Positions 41,509 to 49,277 of a stretch of DNA of 64,000 bases are shown piece by piece. The number at the start of each line of letters is the position of its first letter. Positions within the stretch are counted from its first letter, which is position 1. The notes under the pieces were generated by a model that saw only the letters and a program-made list of their open reading frames with translations, was not told the origin of the DNA and made no database searches. The translations under genes were made by a program, and so were the position numbers. Origin of the DNA: Amycolatopsis sp. NBC_01480. Its GTDB lineage: Bacteria; Actinomycetota; Actinomycetes; Mycobacteriales; Pseudonocardiaceae. Location: assembly GCF_036227205.1 (NCBI RefSeq), contig NZ_CP109442.1:1488001-1552000 (forward strand), in the 5' to 3' direction.

Positions 41509-42571
41509 TCTCGAACCGTGGCCGGTGTGGCGGTGGGCGGTGAGCCGGTGGACCTCGTTCGACGAGTGTGCTGCCGCGTTGGATTTGACGCCTGGGGAGC
41601 TGGGCTGGTTCGCCGACGCGCGGAGCTGGAACCGGCGGACGAATTCCGTTCTGCGGCACTACTCATTCCGCTGGATTCCCACGGCGTCCGGCGGAATCCG
41701 GCTGATCGAGCGGCCGAAACCGCGGCTGGCGGAGTTGCAGCGCCGCGTCCGGCGGCACGTGCTCGACGCGCTGCCGGTGCACGAGGCGGCGCACGGATTC
41801 CGCGCGGGACGCTCGGTTCTCACCTGCGCGCAGCCGCACGCCGGGCAGCAGCTCGTGGTGCGGATGGACCTCGAAGCCTTCTTCCCGACGGTGTCCGCGC
41901 GGCGGATCCGCTCCCTGCTTGAGCTGGCGGGCTACCCCGGCGCCGTGTCGGCCGCGCTGGCCGGGATCCTGACCACGGCCACCCCCGCCGACGTCCTGCG
42001 CGAAGCCCCCGCCGGACGACGGGACCCGGCCCGCAGCCGGCTGTTGAACAGTCTCGCGGCCACCCACCTCCCGCAGGGCGCGCCGTCTTCGCCGAGCGTC
42101 GCGAACGCCGTGACGCACCATCTCGACCGCAGGCTCGCCGGGCTGGCCCGCACGCTCGGCGCGCGCTACACCCGGTACGCCGACGACCTCGCCTTTTCCG
42201 GCGACACCGGGCTTCCGCTGTACCGGCTGCTGCCCGGCGTCCGCCTGATCGTCATGAGTGAGGGCTTCCGGTTGCGCGAGGACAAGACGTCCGTGGCCGC
42301 GGCGCACCAACAACAGCGGGTGGCGGGCCTCGTCGTCAACAGCGCGCCGGCCGCCACGCGCGCGAGTTACGACGAGTTGCGCGCGGTGCTGCACAACTGC
42401 GCCCGCACCGGCCCGGCCGCGCAGAACCGCGCCGGGCACCCGGACTTCCGCGCCCACCTGCTCGGCCGGATCGGCTGGATCGCGGCGACGAGCCGGGCGC
42501 GCGGGGAGAAGCTCAAGGCGCTGTTCGACCGGATCGAGTGGCGCGCGGAACCGGGAACGGCGGGAGACTGA
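41477..42571 (+). CDS. retron-type reverse transcriptase
   Basis: A 364-residue reverse transcriptase. Motifs in order: RLIERPKPRLAELQRRV (about 75-91), HGFRAGRSVL (106-115), the retron NAxxH motif as CAQPH (117-121), MDLEAFFPTVS (130-140, first catalytic Asp), THLPQGAPSSPSVAN (196-210), YTRYADDLAFSG (231-242, catalytic YADD) and the VTG triplet as VAG in RVAGLVVN (281-288). The C-terminal thumb ends RIGWIAATSRARGEKLKALF. Length and motifs fit retron RTs of the myxobacterial/actinobacterial kind, not group II intron or DGR RTs (no maturase or HNH domain). The ATG at 41477 has AGGA 8 nt upstream. Preceded by the putative msr-msd RNA and followed at 4 nt by a cupin gene. Confidence 0.9.
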   Translation: MNGESVTSASLLEPWPVWRWAVSRWTSFDECAAALDLTPGELGWFADARSWNRRTNSVLRHYSFRWIPTASGGIRLIERPKPRLAELQRRVRRHVLDALPVHEAAHGFRAGRSVLTCAQPHAGQQLVVRMDLEAFFPTVSARRIRSLLELAGYPGAVSAALAGILTTATPADVLREAPAGRRDPARSRLLNSLAATHLPQGAPSSPSVANAVTHHLDRRLAGLARTLGARYTRYADDLAFSGDTGLPLYRLLPGVRLIVMSEGFRLREDKTSVAAAHQQQRVAGLVVNSAPAATRASYDELRAVLHNCARTGPAAQNRAGHPDFRAHLLGRIGWIAATSRARGEKLKALFDRIEWRAEPGTAGD

Positions 42572-42575
42572 AGCC

Positions 42576-42992
42576 ATGGAGAGCGACAACACCGAGAGCG
42601 TCTTCGACGTCTTCGCCGAGCTGGCGCAGCTGCCGGAGACCGCCGAAACCATGCTGGTGGACAAGTACTTCGTGGACAAGCCGTCGGCGAGCGCGCGGAT
42701 CTTCCGGATCTACCGGGAGCTGCCGCTGCACTACCACACCGAATGCGACGAGCACCTGTATGTGGTGAGCGGCCGCGGCACGTTCCACCTCGACGGCCAG
42801 GAGTACGAAGCGCGGCCGGGGATGTTCCTCAGCTTCGCGAAGACCAAGGTGCACGGGTTCCCGCGGATCACCGAGCACCCGCTGGTCGTGCTGTCCGTGG
42901 ACGTGCCCCGCCGCCGGCCCGACGACATCGTGTTCGTCGATCCGGAGCAGGGCGACGCCGCTTCGTTCATGGCCCGCAACAACCCGCGTTGA
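42576..42992 (+). CDS. cupin domain protein, coupled to the RT gene
   Basis: A 138-residue single-domain cupin. Motif 1 is LPLHYHTECDEHLYVVSGRG with metal ligands His, His and Glu/His, and motif 2 is ARPGMFLSFAKTKVHGFP with the fourth ligand His. The N-terminal 40 residues (ESVFDVFAELAQLPETAET) are helical. The ATG is 4 nt after the RT stop and its ribosome binding site (GGGAG, 42562-42566) is inside the RT gene, so translation is coupled. Cupins of this type may be metal-dependent enzymes or small-molecule sensors. A role as retron accessory or effector is only suggested by position. Confidence 0.85.
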   Translation: MESDNTESVFDVFAELAQLPETAETMLVDKYFVDKPSASARIFRIYRELPLHYHTECDEHLYVVSGRGTFHLDGQEYEARPGMFLSFAKTKVHGFPRITEHPLVVLSVDVPRRRPDDIVFVDPEQGDAASFMARNNPR

Positions 42993-43010
42993 GACCACAA
43001 TGGACGGACC

Positions 43011-43481
43011 TCAGGTGAGCAGCGGGTTGTACTTGCGCTCCAGCTCGGCCCAGCTGCCGGTGGACGCGACGTCGCGGGACTCGATCTTGCCCGCGCGCAG
43101 CACGAGGTCGAAGCGCTTCTCGCGCCAGGCGTAGGAGAGCAGCTCGTCGTACTGGGCCTTCGGCAGCCAGCCCTTGGCCCGGGCGGCCTCGAGCCGCACC
43201 AGGTGCCGGACGAGCTTGATGCTGTCGCGGTCCTGCTCGCGGAGCCGGGTCATGAAACGCTTCGCCTCGTCGGTCTTTCCGTCCCGGAATGCCCGGTACG
43301 CCAGGAAAAGCGAGGTCGCGGCCAGGATGTCGGACCGGCGCACGCCACCCTCCGCGGCGAGGTGCTCGGCCAGCCGGAAGCTGCGGTCGCCGGCCCCCGC
43401 GACCACCGCTTCGGCCAACGCGCGCTGCTGGCGGGTGAGATAGTCTTCGCCGCGGGACGCCACGTCATCGAGTTCCTTCAC
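43011..43481 (-). CDS. hypothetical helical protein
   Basis: A 156-residue, mostly helical, charged protein beginning GTG at 43481 with GGGGGAGGG just upstream. It reads like a small TPR-like or SpoIIE-adjacent helical bundle (FLAYRAFRDGKTDEAKRFM; AWREKRFDLVLRAGKIESR), but no named family is recognised. No signal or membrane segment, so cytoplasmic. Convergent with the cupin gene. A strong hairpin lies immediately before its ribosome binding site. Confidence 0.7.
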   Translation of the reverse strand: MKELDDVASRGEDYLTRQQRALAEAVVAGAGDRSFRLAEHLAAEGGVRRSDILAATSLFLAYRAFRDGKTDEAKRFMTRLREQDRDSIKLVRHLVRLEAARAKGWLPKAQYDELLSYAWREKRFDLVLRAGKIESRDVASTGSWAELERKYNPLLT

Positions 43482-43494
43482 AACACCCTCCCCC

Positions 43495-43520
43495 TACGGC
43501 CGGGACTGCACCCGGCCGTA
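43495..43520. promoter_or_regulatory. 10-bp perfect hairpin upstream of the 43481 start
   Basis: TACGGCCGGG (43495-43504) pairs exactly with 43511-43520 around a 6-nt loop. On the minus-strand transcript it ends directly before GGGGGAGGG, the ribosome binding site of the helical protein, so it may be a leader hairpin or an isolating terminator. Confidence 0.55.
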
Positions 43521-43689
43521 CCTCTTGAGTAGGACCCTCGGGCGGCGCGGCAGATACATCGAATGCCCTAACGCGTTCACCTACCAGAAGGCTAGCGGTC
43601 ACGATGTGTGCTCCGGGGTCGGCCCGAACGGCCCCACCCGGCGGTTTCCAGGAGTAGGTTCGGGCAAGATCGTCGGCACCGGGGGCACC

Positions 43690-44262
43690 ATGTCGGACAA
43701 ACCTCTCACCAGAGACCATTTGATCACGCTCTTGGTGAGCTCTTCCATCGGCGTCCTGTTCGGCGCCGCGTGGTGGTTCGCGGGGGCCACGACGATCCCC
43801 GACGCCACCGGGGTCCTGCGTGGACTGGACGTGGCCATCGTGCTCGCTTTCGCGGTCTGGGCGTTCCTGATCGGACGGCGCGGGGCCGAGCTGCCGTCCG
43901 GCTCCGCGGGCCGGGGCCCGTTCGGCCGCCGGTACGGCGTGGTCGTGGTGATCATGGTGGCCGCCATCATCGCGGGCTCCCGGGTGCTCGGCAGCGTTCT
44001 CGAGCGGCCCGACGCGGTGCCGGCCTGGGTGCTGCTGTGCGTCGGACTGCATTTCCTCCCGTTCTACCGGATCTTCGGCTCCCGCCGCTTCCTCGTGCTC
44101 GCCGCGGCCCTGTGCCTGCTGGCCGCGCTCGCCGTGGTCCTCGGCGGCACCGGGCAGGCCTGGGCCTGGCTCGGACTGCCCGGCTTCGGCGGCGCGCTCG
44201 CCCTGTGGGCCGCCGCGGCCGCGGGCTTCGTCGACGCGCCGTGGCCAGGCGCCGGGCGCTGA
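43690..44262 (+). CDS. multi-pass membrane protein, function unknown
   Basis: A 190-residue protein with about six hydrophobic segments (for example LITLLVSSSIGVLFGAAWWF, VVVVIMVAAIIAGSRVL, LVLAAALCLLAALAVVL). The middle has GLHFLPFYRIFGSRRFLVLA, a HxxPF motif seen in small actinobacterial membrane proteins without known function. Start at MSDKPLTRD (43690); the upstream extension lacks membrane character. The ribosome binding site is weak. Confidence 0.7.
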   Translation: MSDKPLTRDHLITLLVSSSIGVLFGAAWWFAGATTIPDATGVLRGLDVAIVLAFAVWAFLIGRRGAELPSGSAGRGPFGRRYGVVVVIMVAAIIAGSRVLGSVLERPDAVPAWVLLCVGLHFLPFYRIFGSRRFLVLAAALCLLAALAVVLGGTGQAWAWLGLPGFGGALALWAAAAAGFVDAPWPGAGR

Positions 44263-44275
44263 TACCCTGACGCCC

Positions 44276-44311
44276 ATGGTCGTACCCATCCACGCGCACG
44301 CAGTCCGCTAG
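44276..44311 (+). CDS. putative 11-residue leader peptide
   Basis: ATG at 44276 begins MVVPIHAHAVR and stops at TAG 44309-44311. A TACCCT box (44263-44268) ends 7 nt before the ATG, so the transcript would be leaderless and start at this ATG. The stop codon lies inside the hairpin at 44301-44348, the classical position for ribosome-controlled attenuation of the downstream methyltransferase. Proposed from layout alone. Confidence 0.45.
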   Translation: MVVPIHAHAVR

Positions 44312-44348
44312 TCGGCCGCGCCCTCGCGGCGCGCGACTTCGTGGACTG
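44301..44348 (+). promoter_or_regulatory. nested hairpin (candidate attenuator) before methyltransferase gene
   Basis: Three stacked paired blocks: CAGTCC (44301-44306)/GGACTG (44343-44348), GTCG (44311-44314)/CGAC (44334-44337), and CCGCG (44316-44320)/CGCGG (44325-44329) around CCCT. A ribosome on the 11-codon leader would cover the left side of the outer stem and so influence folding. Confidence 0.55.
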
Positions 44349-44375
44349 TTCTCTGACGCGTGGAAGTGGAGACTT

Positions 44376-45491
44376 TTGCTGGACTCACCCATGCCCGGTT
44401 TTCCGGGCTGTTCGTGGTACTCCGAAACCGGCGCCCCACCACCCCGGCGGGTGATCACGGCCGACGACACCCTCCCGGCCGCGAGCGCCTACCGCCTGGC
44501 GACGGCCGGGACCGGTTTCCTCTGGACGGGCAGCTTCCCGGGCGCCCGCCGGCTGCTGACGGCGCTGGACCGCAGGCTCCCGCGGCCTTCTGCGGACCTC
44601 GCCCCGGCCGAGGCGTTCCGGCGGCACCGGGAAGCCCGAGCTCTCCGGGCGCGGATCCTCGGGAAACTGCTGGTGCGCCTGGAACCGGGCGCCCGGCTGA
44701 CCACCTCCCGGGCCCCGGACGTCCGAGCGGCGTGCGTCGAGGCGGGGTGTTCGACGGAGCGGGCTTTCCTCTGCTCGCTGCGCGATCTGCTCGGCCTGAT
44801 CGGGGCGCACGAGTGGCGGCGCCGGGGCGTGCTCGTGCCCGCGCTCGGCGCGCGGATCCATCCGCATCACGGGGTGTTTTCGCCCGTCCGCGGTGAATAC
44901 GTCGATCTGGTGGCGCGGGCTCCGTTGCCCACGGGGGCGCGGACCGCGCTGGACATCGGCACCGGGACCGGCGTGCTCGCGGCGGTGCTGGCCCGCCGCG
45001 GGGTGCCGTCGGTGCTCGCGTCGGATTCCTCGGCCCGCGCGGTCGCGTGCGCCGAGGACAACCTGACGCGGCTGGGACTGACCGGGCGGGTCACGGTCAC
45101 CGAGGCCGACGTCTTCCCGGCGCGGGCCCGGGCGCCGCTGGTGGTGTGCAACCCGCCGTGGCTGCCGGGACGGGCGGCGTCGGCCCTCGACGCCGCGGTG
45201 TACGACCCGGGCAGCCGCATGCTGCGGGCGTTCCTCGACCGGCTGCCGCGCCACCTCGAACCGGACGGCGAGGCCTGGCTGATCCTCTCGGATTTCGCCG
45301 AGCTGGCCGGTCTTCGCACCCGCGAGGAGTTGCTGGGCCGGATCGACCGGGCGGGTATGAAGGTCGTCGGACGGCTGGACACCGCACCGCGGCACCGCCG
45401 GGCGCTTGATCCCGCCGACCCGCTGCACGCCTTGCGGGCCGCCGAAGTCACCTCGTTGTGGCGGCTGAAACCCAGCACAATGGCGGGATGA
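44376..45491 (+). CDS. class I methyltransferase with NPPW motif
   Basis: A 371-residue methyltransferase. The C-terminal half has motif I LDIGTGTGVLAAVLARRG and motif IV VVCNPPWLPG, typical of enzymes methylating an exocyclic amine or Gln amide (RsmC/RlmG/PrmC-like). The N-terminal ~170 residues are a helical substrate domain (FLCSLRDLLGLIGAHEWRR). The start is TTG 44376 (GGAAG 9 nt upstream) or ATG 44391. Its stop overlaps the amidohydrolase start (ATGA). An RNA or ribosomal-protein target is likely by family, which would fit control by a translated leader. Confidence 0.85.
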   Translation: MLDSPMPGFPGCSWYSETGAPPPRRVITADDTLPAASAYRLATAGTGFLWTGSFPGARRLLTALDRRLPRPSADLAPAEAFRRHREARALRARILGKLLVRLEPGARLTTSRAPDVRAACVEAGCSTERAFLCSLRDLLGLIGAHEWRRRGVLVPALGARIHPHHGVFSPVRGEYVDLVARAPLPTGARTALDIGTGTGVLAAVLARRGVPSVLASDSSARAVACAEDNLTRLGLTGRVTVTEADVFPARARAPLVVCNPPWLPGRAASALDAAVYDPGSRMLRAFLDRLPRHLEPDGEAWLILSDFAELAGLRTREELLGRIDRAGMKVVGRLDTAPRHRRALDPADPLHALRAAEVTSLWRLKPSTMAG

Positions 45492-47140
45492 GCACGACCA
45501 GGGTCTTCCGCGGCGGCCGCGTCTTCACCGCGGACGCCGCGGGGACCGTCGCGTCCGCGGTCGCGGTGGCCGGCGGGCGGATCGTCGCGGTGGGAGGCGA
45601 CCACACGGTGGCGCCGTATCTGCACGAGGCCGAAGAGGTCGTGGAGCTGGACGGACGGCTTCTGCTGCCCGGCTTCGGCGACGCGCACGTGCACCCCGTG
45701 ATGGGCGGGCTCGAGCGCATCCGCTGCGACCTCTCCGGCGCGACCACCGTGGCCGCGTACGTCGAAATCATCGGCGATTACGCCCGCCGCCATCCCGGGC
45801 GTGAGTGGATCCTCGGCGGCGGCTGGGCGATGGAGGCGTTCCCCGGCGGCCGGCCGCACCGCGAAGTGCTGGACGCGGTCGCCGGGGACCGTCCCGTGCT
45901 GCTGCCCAACCGCGATCACCACTCCAGCTGGGCCAGTTCGGCGGCGCTGGCGCGGGCCGGGATCACCCGCGGCACCCCGGATCCCGCGGACGGCCGCATC
46001 GAGCGTGACGCCGACGGCGAGCCCACCGGCCTGCTGCACGAGGGCGCTGCCGACCTCGTCCGCGCGGTCGCTCCCGAGGACACCCAGGAGGATCTCGACG
46101 CGGCGCTGGCCGAGGCCCAGCGCCACCTCCACGCCCACGGCATCACCAGCTGGCAGGACGCCCTCCTGACGGTGCACGAGCCGGGCCCGTCCGCGCACGA
46201 GTCGTACCGCCGCGCCGATCTCGACGGCCGCCTCACGGCGAGGGTCGCCGGAGCTTTGTGGTGGGACCGCTCGTGCCCGCGTTCGCAGGTGGCCGAACAG
46301 GTCGCGCGGCTCGCCGCGATCCGCGCCGCCACGGACGGCCGGAATTACCGCACCGGCACGGTCAAGGTGATGCAGGACGGCGTCGTCGAAACGTTCACCG
46401 CCGCGATGCTCGAGCCGTACCTGGACTGCTGCGGCGGGGCCACCGGCAACCACGGCATCAGCTTCCTCGAACCCGATTTGCTCCGCGAGGTCACCATCGC
46501 GCTCGACGCGACCGGCTTCCAGGTGCACTACCACGCGATCGGCGACCGCGCGGTCCGCGAAGTCCTCGACGCGATCGAAGCCGCGATCGCCGCCAACGGC
46601 GCTTCGGCGCGGCGCCACCACCTCGCGCACCTCCAGGTGGTGCATCCCGACGACGTGCCGCGGTTCCACCGGCTCGGCGTCACCGCGAATCTCCAGGCTC
46701 TGTGGGCGGCCCACGAGCCGCAGATGGACGAACTCACGCTGCCGTTCCTGGGCGATCCGCGCGCCGGCTGGCAGTACCCGTTCGGCGACCTGTTACGCAC
46801 CGGCGCGGCGCTCGCGATGGGCAGCGACTGGCCGGTGAGCAGCCCGGACCCGCTCGCCGCCGTCCACGTCGCCGTCACCCGCGTCGCGCCGGACGCCCCG
46901 GCGGGCACTCCCGCGCTCGGGCCGGAGCAGGCAATTCCGCTCGCGACGGCCTTGCGCGCGTACACCGCAGGCTCCGCTGCTGTGAACCACCTCGACCACG
47001 TCACGGGCTCGATCTCCGTCGGCAAGGCGGCCGACCTGGTGCTGCTCGACCGCGACCCGTTCGACGGCCCGGCCGAGCAGATCGCGGCGGCTCGGGTGGC
47101 GCGGACTTACGCGGACGGCGTCGAAGTCCACCGGTCTTGA
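45488..47140 (+). CDS. YtcJ-like amidohydrolase
   Basis: A 550-residue metal-dependent amidohydrolase of the Amidohydro_3/YtcJ group. The N-terminal small domain has FRGGRVFTADAAG, then the HxH metal site LLPGFGDAHVHPVMGG. Further metal ligands are in HYHAIGDRAV and HLAHLQVVHPDD, and the catalytic Asp is in MGSDWPVSSPDPL. The C-terminus returns to the small domain (GKAADLVLLDRDPF). Cytoplasmic; substrate unknown, likely an amide or imide. Translationally coupled to the methyltransferase by ATGA. Confidence 0.92.
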   Translation: MSTTRVFRGGRVFTADAAGTVASAVAVAGGRIVAVGGDHTVAPYLHEAEEVVELDGRLLLPGFGDAHVHPVMGGLERIRCDLSGATTVAAYVEIIGDYARRHPGREWILGGGWAMEAFPGGRPHREVLDAVAGDRPVLLPNRDHHSSWASSAALARAGITRGTPDPADGRIERDADGEPTGLLHEGAADLVRAVAPEDTQEDLDAALAEAQRHLHAHGITSWQDALLTVHEPGPSAHESYRRADLDGRLTARVAGALWWDRSCPRSQVAEQVARLAAIRAATDGRNYRTGTVKVMQDGVVETFTAAMLEPYLDCCGGATGNHGISFLEPDLLREVTIALDATGFQVHYHAIGDRAVREVLDAIEAAIAANGASARRHHLAHLQVVHPDDVPRFHRLGVTANLQALWAAHEPQMDELTLPFLGDPRAGWQYPFGDLLRTGAALAMGSDWPVSSPDPLAAVHVAVTRVAPDAPAGTPALGPEQAIPLATALRAYTAGSAAVNHLDHVTGSISVGKAADLVLLDRDPFDGPAEQIAAARVARTYADGVEVHRS

Positions 47141-47168
47141 CCGCCCACCGTCCACAAAGGATCTGAGA

Positions 47169-48140
47169 TCACAGCCAGTCGCGACGCTTGAACGAGGCGT
47201 ACAGGGCCACCGAAAGCAGCACGATGACCACTGTGGACACCCAGAACCCGGACATCGTCTGGAAACCCGGATACGGCACGTTCTGCCCGTAGAACCCGGT
47301 CACCGCCGTGGGCACCGCGATGATCGCGGCCCAGCTGGTGACCTTCTTCATGATCAGGTTCAGCCGGTTGCCCTGCAGGTTCAGCTGGGTCTCGCGCACG
47401 GTCGCCACCAGGTCCCGCAACGACTCCGTCCACTCCGACGCGCGCAGCACGTGGTCGTAGACGTCCTGGAAGTACGGCATCATCACGTCGTCGACCAGGT
47501 GCTGGTCGCGGCGCATCAGCGCGTTCACCACCTCGCGCATGGGCAGCACGACCCGGCGCAGCGTGGTGAGGCTCTTGCGCAGCCGGAACGAGCGCCGTTG
47601 CAGCTCCCGCTGGTCGGGCCGCTCGTCGAAGACCAGGTCCTCCAGGGCCTCGATCTGCTCGTCGAGCGCCTGCACGCTCTCGAAGTGCCCGTCGACGACA
47701 TAGTCGAGCAATCCGTGCAGCAGGAAGGAAATGCCGGATTTCGCCAGGTCCGCCGACGAGTCCCAGCGCGCGGCGACGGCCTCGATGTCGAAGCCGTCGT
47801 CCTTGCGCACGGTGACCAGCGCGCGCGGGGTGATGAACGCGGCCAGCTCCGACCGCGTGACCGCCCCGCTCTCGGGGTCGAAATGCGCCGAGTACGCGGT
47901 GAGGAACGCATGCGTCTCATACCGGTCGAGTTTCGGCCGCTGATGCTCGTGCACCGCGTCCTCGACGGCCAGCGCGTGCAGGCCCAGCTCCTCGCTGATC
48001 GCGGCGAGGTCCGCCTCGGTCGGCTCGCAGAAGTCGAGCCACACCGTGGCCGACGGGTCCTGCAGGTAGTCCGAGACCCGCTCGACCGGGAAATCCCGCT
48101 CCGCCAGCACGCCTTCGCGGTAAACCCGCGTGTACGCCAC
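47169..48140 (-). CDS. CorA-like divalent metal transporter
   Basis: A 323-residue CorA/MIT-superfamily channel. A large N-terminal cytoplasmic domain is followed by the long alpha-7 helix and two C-terminal membrane helices (SWAAIIAVPTAVTGFYGQN and GFWVSTVVIVLLSVALYA). The loop signature is YGQN rather than the YGMN of classical CorA. Function would be Mg2+ or Co2+ uptake, or Zn2+ transport if ZntB-like. The C-terminus ends FKRRDWL. Stands alone between convergent amidohydrolase and a WYL regulator. Confidence 0.9.
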   Translation of the reverse strand: MAYTRVYREGVLAERDFPVERVSDYLQDPSATVWLDFCEPTEADLAAISEELGLHALAVEDAVHEHQRPKLDRYETHAFLTAYSAHFDPESGAVTRSELAAFITPRALVTVRKDDGFDIEAVAARWDSSADLAKSGISFLLHGLLDYVVDGHFESVQALDEQIEALEDLVFDERPDQRELQRRSFRLRKSLTTLRRVVLPMREVVNALMRRDQHLVDDVMMPYFQDVYDHVLRASEWTESLRDLVATVRETQLNLQGNRLNLIMKKVTSWAAIIAVPTAVTGFYGQNVPYPGFQTMSGFWVSTVVIVLLSVALYASFKRRDWL

Positions 48141-48193
48141 GACCTTCCGCCTTCCACCGGGGGTTCAGTTCCGCCGAACGTACCCGGCAGCGG

Positions 48194-49180
48194 TCAGACC
48201 CGCGCCATGCTCCTCCCGTACACCGCGGCCAGCGTCTCGACGATTCCGGCCATTCGGTCACGCAGCTCGGGCGGCGACACGACTTCGGCACCCTCGCCCA
48301 GCCCCAGGAAGCCGCGCGCGGCGTGGTCCACCGACTCGATCGGGACGACCACGCGCACCCAGCCGCCGGGCTCGGGCACCGCCGTCTCGCGTGCCGCTGC
48401 GGCCTGCACCGGCTCCAGCAAGTCGGCGATGTTCGCGAACACCTCCGGAGACAGCCGGAGCACGGCCTCGGCGCGCAGCCGCCGGGCCTCGAAATCGGCC
48501 AGGTACGCGGCCCAGTGTTGTTCCAGCACAAAGCTTTCCGGCCGGCTGAACCCGGCATCGAGCACTTCGGCGGCCTCGATCTGCGAGACGCGGTAGGTGC
48601 GCGCCGCGCCGCCGACGCCCGCCACCAGGTACCAGCTGCCGGCTTTGAGCACCACGCCGTACGGCTCCACCGTGCGGACCACCTCCCGCGGCTCCGCCCA
48701 GCGCCGGTAACGCAGGCGCAGCAACCGGCCCTGCCACGTCGCCTCGACCACCGCCGCCAGGTGCGGCACGGCCTCGCGCTGCGCGTACCAGCCCGCGGTG
48801 TCGAGGTGGAAGCGCGCCTGGACATGACCGGCGCGCTCGCGCAGGCCCTCGGGCAACGCGGCGAGCAGCTTGAGCCGCCCGGTCGCCCGCACCCCGCCGA
48901 GCCCGAGGTCGGCCGCCGCGTCCGGCAGCCCGGCCAGGAACAACGCCTCCGCCTCACCGGCGGTGAGCCCGGTCAGCCGCGTGCGGTAGCCCTCGACCAG
49001 CTGGTAGCCGCCGTCGTGGCCCGCCTCGCCGTACAGCGGGATGCCCGCCGCGGCCAGCGACTCCATGTCGCGATAAACCGTGCGCACGGAGACCTCCAGC
49101 TCCTGGGCCAGCTGCCCCGCGGTCAGCCGGCCGCGGGCCTGCAGGAGCAGCAGGGCGGACACCAGCCGGCTCGCTCTCAT
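48194..49180 (-). CDS. HTH/WYL-domain transcriptional regulator
   Basis: A 328-residue regulator. The N-terminal HTH_11 domain (1-60) reads RLVSALLLLQARGRLTAGQL and VRTVYRDMESLAAAGIPLYG. The WYL domain (about 145-225) follows: LRLRYRRWAEPREVVRTVEP with GSWYLVAG, a predicted ligand- or nucleic-acid-binding Sm-like fold. The C-terminal WCX extension is present. The longer ORF to 50065 is antisense to the MCE gene; I start at ATG 49180. It diverges from the MCE gene across 97 bp. Confidence 0.9.
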   Translation of the reverse strand: MRASRLVSALLLLQARGRLTAGQLAQELEVSVRTVYRDMESLAAAGIPLYGEAGHDGGYQLVEGYRTRLTGLTAGEAEALFLAGLPDAAADLGLGGVRATGRLKLLAALPEGLRERAGHVQARFHLDTAGWYAQREAVPHLAAVVEATWQGRLLRLRYRRWAEPREVVRTVEPYGVVLKAGSWYLVAGVGGAARTYRVSQIEAAEVLDAGFSRPESFVLEQHWAAYLADFEARRLRAEAVLRLSPEVFANIADLLEPVQAAAARETAVPEPGGWVRVVVPIESVDHAARGFLGLGEGAEVVSPPELRDRMAGIVETLAAVYGRSMARV

Positions 49181-49277
49181 GGCCCCAGTGTGGCGGCGCC
49201 CACCGACAAAAACGGTCTCCGCCGATCGAGTGGTGTGACTGGCGTCACCCCATCGGGCGAAGGGACTATGTCCGGCG

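Noticed and set aside
41477..42571. Group II intron or diversity-generating retroelement RT
   Set aside because: No maturase, HNH or intron RNA boundaries, and no template/variable repeat pair or accessory variability gene nearby.
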